From JABDGC01 sp964466595 (GTDB lineage: Bacteria > Pseudomonadota > Gammaproteobacteria > DSM-16500), in contig CAYXNR010000047.1 of the NCBI GenBank assembly GCA_964466595.1, forward strand, positions 1 to 19,407: a stretch of 19,407 bases of DNA. Direction: 5' to 3'. A program made the position numbers and the translations under genes. Positions 15,011 through 19,407 of the stretch are shown piece after piece. Each line of letters opens with the position of its first letter. Position 1 is the first letter of the stretch. The notes below the pieces were generated by a model, which saw only the letters and a program-made list of their open reading frames with translations, searched no databases and was not told where the DNA came from.

Positions 15011-15310
15011 CTATTTTACCTGTTCCGTATCTTTTCCGGTATTAATTGACTCTTTCAATGCAGTCGCTGGTTTAAAACTGACTACAATCGCTTTAGGGAT
15101 AATAATATCTTTTCCTGTAGCCGGGTTTCGACCTTTGCGCTCAGCTCTGATTTTTGTAACGAAATTCCCAAAGCCTGGGACTGCAATTTTTTCTTGCTTG
15201 ACCAATGCAGATGTAATGATTTCAAAAGTTGCTGAAAAAGCCAGTTCCGCATCTGCTTTTGTAATTCCTAGTTTTTCTGCAATAGCTGCAATTAACTCGG
15301 TTTTATTCAT
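15011..15310 (-). CDS. HU-family DNA-binding protein
   Basis: This 99-residue nucleoid protein matches HU along its whole length: MNKTELIAAIAEKLGITKAD, the hinge VPGFGNFVTKIRAERKGRNP with the intercalating Pro (RNPATGK), and IIIPKAIVVSFKPATALKES. The last ten residues (INTGKDTEQVK) form a short extra tail. HU bends DNA and helps replication, recombination and transposition. A copy carried on an accessory element, directly upstream of an Rpn gene, may serve mobile-element recombination or act as a stealth nucleoid protein. Which of these applies cannot be told from sequence. Confidence 0.95.
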   Translation of the reverse strand: MNKTELIAAIAEKLGITKADAELAFSATFEIITSALVKQEKIAVPGFGNFVTKIRAERKGRNPATGKDIIIPKAIVVSFKPATALKESINTGKDTEQVK

Positions 15311-15513
15311 CTGGGACTAACTCTCTCTGGATAACAAATTATTGCTGCCATATTACCATTTATGCTGAAAGAACTGCAGATATTTTTTGATAATTTTCGT
15401 AAATCCCCTTTTCCTGTATCAACAGTTCTCTGCGCTGATTTTTTTGCTGTTTCGATATAATTAGAAACCGTTAAAAATAGCTTATCAATACCATAACAGT
15501 ACCTCTAGGTTTC

Positions 15514-15530
15514 GCCACGCGGTGCGTGGC
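15514..15530. repeat. GC-rich perfect hairpin in the 356-bp gap between HU and the OmpA-like gene
   Basis: GCCACGC (15514-15520) and GCGTGGC (15524-15530) pair perfectly around GGT. There is no T-run on either side, so it is a poor terminator, although it lies about 140 nt past the OmpA-like stop on the minus strand. It may be a transcript-end stabilising hairpin or a small repeat. Apart from this, and a weak minus-strand -10-like TAATAT (15355-15350) before the HU gene, I see nothing in 15311-15666. Confidence 0.4.
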
Positions 15531-15666
15531 CAATTTGCTTGTACATCATTTTACCGAAAATTAAACCGTAATAAATCTAAAATTTAAGTTCATTTTTGAT
15601 AAACTTTAGCATGCCCCTCTCTTATTATTACAAGCGTCATCGGCAACCGAATCAAATTATTTATTT

Positions 15667-16326
15667 CTAAGAAAGCGGCCTTAGCGTAATTACAACTCGG
15701 CGGTTTAACACTCTGCCTCTGCTAGTCGCATTTGAAGCAACAGGATAACGCTTACCCATCCCTTGCGTGAAAATCCGATTAGGCGATAGCCCCTGTGAGA
15801 TTAAAAAATTACCCACATTGCTTGCACGTTGCTCTGAGAGACTCTGATTATAAGCATCGCCGCCGACATTATCGGTATAACCCATAATATTAATGCTGGT
15901 TCTATCATACTTCTTGAGAACAATAGCCACCGAATTTAAAGTGGGATAAAAACCAGAACGCACCTCTGCCTGATTGGTGTTGAAAGTCACATCGGAGGCC
16001 ATTATCAGTTGAATGCTATTCCCCGTATTTTGGACCTGCACGCCCGTACCCATTAATCGTTGTCGTAGTTCTGCATTTTCCTCATCAAAAGTATGTCCAA
16101 GAACGCCGCCGGTTAAAGCTCCTAAAGCACCGCCAATGACTGCTCCACGACCACCACCTAATAAAGCACCAACTGTGGCTCCCCCAGCTGCACCTACACC
16201 CGTACCAATCGTAGAGTCACTCACTTCCTTCTGTCCTGTATAAGGATTCGTTGATGCACAGCCGCTCAGTAAAATACCCATTCCTAAAATACAGATTACT
16301 GCCTTTTTCTTAGTGTTTAATTGCAT
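15667..16326 (-). CDS. OmpA-family outer-membrane lipoprotein with glycine zipper (YiaD-like)
   Basis: This 219-residue lipoprotein has a signal peptide with lipobox LLSGC (Cys23). A glycine-zipper segment follows at about 40-78 (GVGAAGGATVGALLGGGRGA). The C-terminal OmpA peptidoglycan-binding domain (about 105-219) has SINIMGYTDNVG, NQSLSEQRASNVGNFL, and GRVLNRRVVITL. It would sit in the outer membrane and bind peptidoglycan non-covalently. AGGG about 7 nt before the ATG supports the start. It begins 41 nt after the preceding membrane-protein stop on the same strand, so it may be the last gene of the mobilisation operon. Its link to DNA transfer is unproven, and chromosomal homologues of this kind are common. 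Confidence 0.92.
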   Translation of the reverse strand: MQLNTKKKAVICILGMGILLSGCASTNPYTGQKEVSDSTIGTGVGAAGGATVGALLGGGRGAVIGGALGALTGGVLGHTFDEENAELRQRLMGTGVQVQNTGNSIQLIMASDVTFNTNQAEVRSGFYPTLNSVAIVLKKYDRTSINIMGYTDNVGGDAYNQSLSEQRASNVGNFLISQGLSPNRIFTQGMGKRYPVASNATSRGRVLNRRVVITLRPLS

Positions 16327-16367
16327 AATGTTCCCTCTTTATTGATTGAATTAAATTCTATAAAAAA

Positions 16368-16772
16368 CTAGGGTATATAAAAGATTGTCACAGCCGCCGC
16401 GATAACACCAAGCAACATCATTTTCTTTAATGTGCCTATCTCCAACGAGAACCCAAAGGAGTAATGATGTGCCAAGATACCTGCTATAGAAACAATGATT
16501 GTCAAAAGCGGCAAAAGCAAAGACTTCTTTGCTGATTTAAGGACTTGATAACAGGCAAGAAGCTGGATGATACGATACCCAATATTATGGTACTTTCCTA
16601 GGTGTGGCGAAAATTCTTTACTCTCCAAAATAAATAAAAGACCGGCACAAAGTGAAAGGGCCATTATGTTCGTTATAATGGGATCAATCGCGAGCACCAG
16701 TTTGAAATCCTCCGCTGTTTTTTGATAAAAAAACTGAAACGGCTTTGTTAATATTTTTAGCGTCCTATTCAT
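16368..16772 (-). CDS. Small hypothetical membrane protein in the mobilisation operon
   Basis: I do not recognise this 134-residue protein. It has three likely membrane helices, about 34-50 (NIMALSLCAGLLFILES), 84-102 (LLLPLLTIIVSIAGILAHH) and 115-133 (KKMMLLGVIAAAVTIFYIP), with a basic N-terminus (MNRTLKILTKPFQFFYQK). The ATG at 16772 has a near-perfect AGGAGGT 5 nt upstream, which itself overlaps the stop region of the TraD-like gene. The two genes are therefore only 10 nt apart and surely co-transcribed. Position suggests a partner of the coupling ATPase. Nothing in the sequence itself gives a function. Confidence 0.72.
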   Translation of the reverse strand: MNRTLKILTKPFQFFYQKTAEDFKLVLAIDPIITNIMALSLCAGLLFILESKEFSPHLGKYHNIGYRIIQLLACYQVLKSAKKSLLLPLLTIIVSIAGILAHHYSFGFSLEIGTLKKMMLLGVIAAAVTIFYIP

Positions 16773-16782
16773 TCATACCTCC

Positions 16783-18498
16783 TCATGAAAACTTCACCTT
16801 TACTTTATCCCGTCTGAAGCTACCTACTTTGCTAATATAAAAAGCTTCACCGGCTTGCAACTTCTGTTTAATCGCATCAGGATGCACAATAAATTCCTTA
16901 TTACGCCTAACCGATCCCATGCCAGCATCATTTTGTTTGATGTTAATTTGTGCGGTTACGGTAAAACAATCTTGCGTTCCCACCCAGTTTGCCACACTCT
17001 CTGCGCTATCTTGATCGTTCAAGCGATGGCAAATAAGTGTATTGACGCAATTTAAAACCTGATTTTTGAAAGTAGGATCTGCCTTTTCTAAATCGGCTGT
17101 ACCTTGTGTGCCGAAAATGGCGTGCACGCCCTTCCCTCTTCCCATATTTACCAAATTTAATACTTGCTCACCGGCAAATACTGAAAATTCATCAAAAACC
17201 ATAAATACGCGCTCACGGCTCTCTCTATCGATGACTGCCTTTAAGTCATTCACCACCAATTTTCCTAGGACTCTTGAAAAGCTAGGAAATCGTAAAGCAG
17301 GCAAAGCAAAATAAACTACGGCATTTTGCGCAATAGCATCAGATAAGGTAAAAGTCTCTTCATTTTTTTCAAAAAACTGGCCTAATTCAGAATGTATTAA
17401 AATATTGAGATGCGCCTGTAATCCCGTGATATCTTTGCGGTCATAATTTTCTAAGCCAGCAACCCGCTTGATTAACTCTTTATCTTTGGTTTCACGAACT
17501 AAAATCGCAAGATCGTCGTAATTTAAACACTCTACGACCATTTTCAAATCAAATTTCTTACCCGATTTCAGCAATACTTCAAAGGTCGTTTGTAAATAAT
17601 CCTCTGCTATTGAGCGGTAATAGTCATTTTGCCATTCATCTTTGAGACTGATAATCTTATCTTTTAGCTCTGTATAGCCGCCCTTCGTCAAGCAATCATA
17701 ATGAAAATAGTTACCGCAATTAAAGCCAAAAAATGGCCTCCCCTGCTGATTGGCCAGTCTCATTAACCACTCCACATTATTGGTATCGGGCTTTCCATCG
17801 ACGATAATTAAAGGATAGCCCTGCATAATAGCACGGCGGTAAAATCGTCTTAAGGTCACTGTTTTTCCACCCCCGGTAGTACCTAAAACCAGCACAATCT
17901 GATTGACCTCGTGATCTGTTACCACAACAGGCTTGCCGCTATATTTAGAAATACCTAAGACAGTACCGCTAATTTTCTCATCCTTTAGCTTAGTCAAGGC
18001 TACTTCCACAGCTTTATCACTTATTTCTGGCAAATCTTCATGGCTCCCCTTCTGAAGGTCCTTAACCGCTTTTTCATGTGGGTTACTTGGAATCATGTCT
18101 ATCACACTTAAAACGCCCGACAGTAGAAGCGGAAACCCGAGTAGGTAGTTAAATTCATGTTCCCATAAAAAATAAATGCCCGGTCCTATCCTACCTGCCA
18201 TGAGGTGATCCCAAAATGTCACATTGAATCGCCATCCCTGGGAAACGAGCTCAATCAGGTCAAAGTGAGAAGTGGGGTAATATTGTTGAAAAAAAACAGA
18301 ACAGATAGCCAGGACTAAACTAATGCTTAGGGTGGCCCACCACGGTAAGCGATAAACTCTAGCCAATAACAAATACAGCCCTACCCCTAGGATAGCAACC
18401 ACACTCTGCCATAAAAGACCCAAGCCAACGACTAAAAACCGAAGACTTTCTTGAGGGTGCGAATTAATATAAGCACTAAACTTGTCGCTCTCGCTCAT
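16783..18498 (-). CDS. TraD/HerA-like membrane-anchored coupling ATPase
   Basis: This 571-residue protein begins with a membrane-anchoring region: hydrophobic helices at about 20-47 and 52-72, and possibly a third around 118-135. A P-loop ATPase domain follows, with Walker A GTTGGGKT (206-213), Walker B VFMVFDEF (431-438), and the TraD/TraG/VirD4-style segment MGRGKGVHAIFGTQGTADLE (about 452-471). Such ATPases link the relaxosome to a type IV secretion channel and pump DNA. The length is typical for a short VirD4-like coupling protein. The start ATG overlaps the previous gene's stop by 4 nt (ATGA). No other T4SS subunit is in the window, so it may serve a mobilisable element using a host channel, or belong to a larger transfer region beyond the right edge. 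Confidence 0.87.
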   Translation of the reverse strand: MSESDKFSAYINSHPQESLRFLVVGLGLLWQSVVAILGVGLYLLLARVYRLPWWATLSISLVLAICSVFFQQYYPTSHFDLIELVSQGWRFNVTFWDHLMAGRIGPGIYFLWEHEFNYLLGFPLLLSGVLSVIDMIPSNPHEKAVKDLQKGSHEDLPEISDKAVEVALTKLKDEKISGTVLGISKYSGKPVVVTDHEVNQIVLVLGTTGGGKTVTLRRFYRRAIMQGYPLIIVDGKPDTNNVEWLMRLANQQGRPFFGFNCGNYFHYDCLTKGGYTELKDKIISLKDEWQNDYYRSIAEDYLQTTFEVLLKSGKKFDLKMVVECLNYDDLAILVRETKDKELIKRVAGLENYDRKDITGLQAHLNILIHSELGQFFEKNEETFTLSDAIAQNAVVYFALPALRFPSFSRVLGKLVVNDLKAVIDRESRERVFMVFDEFSVFAGEQVLNLVNMGRGKGVHAIFGTQGTADLEKADPTFKNQVLNCVNTLICHRLNDQDSAESVANWVGTQDCFTVTAQINIKQNDAGMGSVRRNKEFIVHPDAIKQKLQAGEAFYISKVGSFRRDKVKVKFS

Positions 18499-19121
18499 GC
18501 CAAGAATTCCTGAATATCATGAATTTTAATAAAGGGCATTTTTTCTGTTGCGGAGCGCAAAGCATTTAGGAGGCGTTTGTCACAGTAATACCAAACTTCA
18601 TTGATTGAAAATTGCGCACCATAATATTTCAAAATACGCAGCCTTCTACTGGCCGCTTTTTTTGTTAATTCAATTTCAATTGCAATTTTCTGTCCATCAG
18701 GGAAAACTAACAGGCCATCTGCCAGATGCCCTCGTTTCCCTATTCCATCATAAAATTTTTCTTTCTGTAACTGTCGTTCACTGATCCATACCGCTTCCGG
18801 GTAAAGCTGACGGCACCGAAGGGACACCTCAATGGCTAATAATTGATGTCTATAATGATTGAGAGGGACATTCACGAGTGGCGGCAAGTCAGTAAATTTT
18901 GCCCCTTTGCTGCTCAGTTTAAACAGGCCTGGTCTGCCATGAAAAATTCTCTGATGAATGATAAGCCCCTCCTTGACTAAGCGTTGCATAACTTGATAGC
19001 AACGCGGTTTCTTCATGACAAACCGCTTCTCCAGTTGTGTGATATCGCAAAAACCAAATTCATTGATGAACTCAAGAATCTCTTCATCCCGTTCCGTTAT
19101 CTTTATTTTAGATCTTAGCAC
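18495..19121 (-). CDS. Replication-relaxation / MobC-like winged-helix mobilisation protein
   Basis: This 208-residue protein fits the replication-relaxation family. Its N-terminal winged helix (about 8-72) contains ITERDEEILEFINEFGFCDI, TQLEKRF, RCYQVMQRLVKEGLIIHQ, and GLFKLSSKGAKF. The C-terminal half has HLADGLLVFPDGQKIAIEIE, followed by LTKK, a D135 / E149-x-E151 / K pattern like the PD-(D/E)xK fold. The start is GTG (19119-19121) with GGAG 5 nt upstream. This GTG overlaps the stop of a possible small upstream frame. Proteins of this family act with relaxases or replication initiators on mobile elements. Here it is coupled to a TraD-like ATPase, so a mobilisation accessory role is likely. 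No relaxase gene is visible in the window. Confidence 0.82.
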   Translation of the reverse strand: MLRSKIKITERDEEILEFINEFGFCDITQLEKRFVMKKPRCYQVMQRLVKEGLIIHQRIFHGRPGLFKLSSKGAKFTDLPPLVNVPLNHYRHQLLAIEVSLRCRQLYPEAVWISERQLQKEKFYDGIGKRGHLADGLLVFPDGQKIAIEIELTKKAASRRLRILKYYGAQFSINEVWYYCDKRLLNALRSATEKMPFIKIHDIQEFLA

Positions 19122-19249
19122 TCGTACTCCAGATACTTATTGAACTTAATAGCTACTTTGTTGTTTTCTTCGCTTTTCATTTTTATCTGTTTCCTTCTTT
19201 GTTTTTGCTCTTGGCTCTTGCTGTTGCTCTTAAGCTTCAAATTCCTCAT
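19115..19249 (-). CDS. Possible 44-residue basic peptide coupled to the MobC-like gene
   Basis: A short frame runs from ATG (19249) to TAA (19115-19117) and overlaps the GTG start of the next gene. It encodes 44 mostly charged residues: MRNLKLKSNSKSQEQKQRRK, then QIKMKSEENNKVAIKFNKYL, EYEC. A later in-frame ATG (codon 24) with AAGGAA upstream is an alternative start giving 21 residues. The overlap and the basic composition suit a small DNA-binding or leader peptide, but nothing else supports it, and A-rich DNA readily yields Lys/Asn-rich frames. Confidence 0.35.
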   Translation of the reverse strand: MRNLKLKSNSKSQEQKQRRKQIKMKSEENNKVAIKFNKYLEYEC

Positions 19250-19304
19250 TCTCAGTTTTTGCACTGCTTTATGTTTTTTATTTTTGCAGGCCTAGCGTCC
19301 GTGA

Positions 19305-19387
19305 CCACCCATTTACGGGCGGAGGTAATGGGGGGTGCCGGGCGCTGGGCCGGGAAAAATGGGTCGTAAGGTTTGATGTATATACAT
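19305..19387. other. Candidate oriT or regulatory hairpin region upstream of the mobilisation operon
   Basis: Several structures are packed into about 80 bp. Bases 19305-19316 can pair with 19325-19335: CCCATTTAC against GTAATGGG plus ACC against GGT, with one mismatch, one bulge and an 8-nt loop. ACCCATTT (19307-19314) also pairs with AAATGGGT (19357-19364) in a longer alternative fold. Between them is strongly G-rich DNA (19320-19354) containing two GCCGGG copies. After them is a perfect palindrome, ATGTATATACAT (19376-19387). GC-rich inverted repeats beside AT-rich DNA, just upstream of MobC-like and TraD-like genes, are typical of oriT. I see no nick site that I can name. Confidence 0.4.
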
Positions 19388-19407
19388 ATTTTGTATTGGT
19401 TCCTTGG

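Overview
The window is AT-rich and compact, and reads as an accessory region (plasmid or integrative element) of a gammaproteobacterium. The best guess is Legionella or a relative. That is an inference from three things: a large ankyrin-like protein with a C-terminal hydrophobic hairpin typical of Dot/Icm effectors, a PmrA-box-like direct repeat upstream of it, and a KfrA-type coiled-coil plasmid protein. There are no rRNA, tRNA, CRISPR or complete IS elements.

Layout from left to right. (1) 51-833 (-) is an AbiEi-type antitoxin with an inverted-repeat operator over its -10; no toxin is visible in the 50 bases beyond it. (2) 1128-2699 (+) is an effector-like protein. (3) 2989-4053 (+) is a KfrA-like DNA-binding coiled-coil protein with palindromes in its leader. 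(4) 4206-10445 (+) is a restriction-modification locus: the remnant of an XRE regulator, an excisionase-type HTH controller, an EcoEI-like HsdR, a single HsdM-HsdS fusion with two target recognition domains, and a HEPN-like gene split between two frames. The split falls at an in-phase TTTAAAT heptamer. (5) 10529-12012 (-) is a two-gene CBASS-like operon: a CD-NTase (SMODS) and a SLATT two-TM effector. The 5' end of the CD-NTase frame runs into a 42-bp tandem repeat. (6) 12324-13805 (+) is a DUF2779-type protein joining a Cas4-like Fe-S nuclease to a DEDDy exonuclease fold, followed by a terminator. (7) 14067-15310 (-) holds an Rpn-family PD-(D/E)xK protein and an HU protein. (8) 15667-16326 (-) is an OmpA-family lipoprotein with a glycine zipper. 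(9) 16368-19249 (-) is a tightly packed mobilisation operon: a possible 44-aa basic peptide, a replication-relaxation/MobC-like winged-helix protein, a membrane-anchored TraD/HerA-like ATPase and a small membrane protein. A GC-rich hairpin region upstream of it is a candidate oriT.

The organisation is a cluster of defence modules (AbiE, type I RM plus HEPN, CBASS, DUF2779 nuclease, Rpn) carried with DNA-transfer and plasmid-maintenance genes. The two points most worth checking are whether the HEPN-like protein is made by programmed -1 frameshifting, and what the one-M/one-S methylase architecture means for methylation of both strands.
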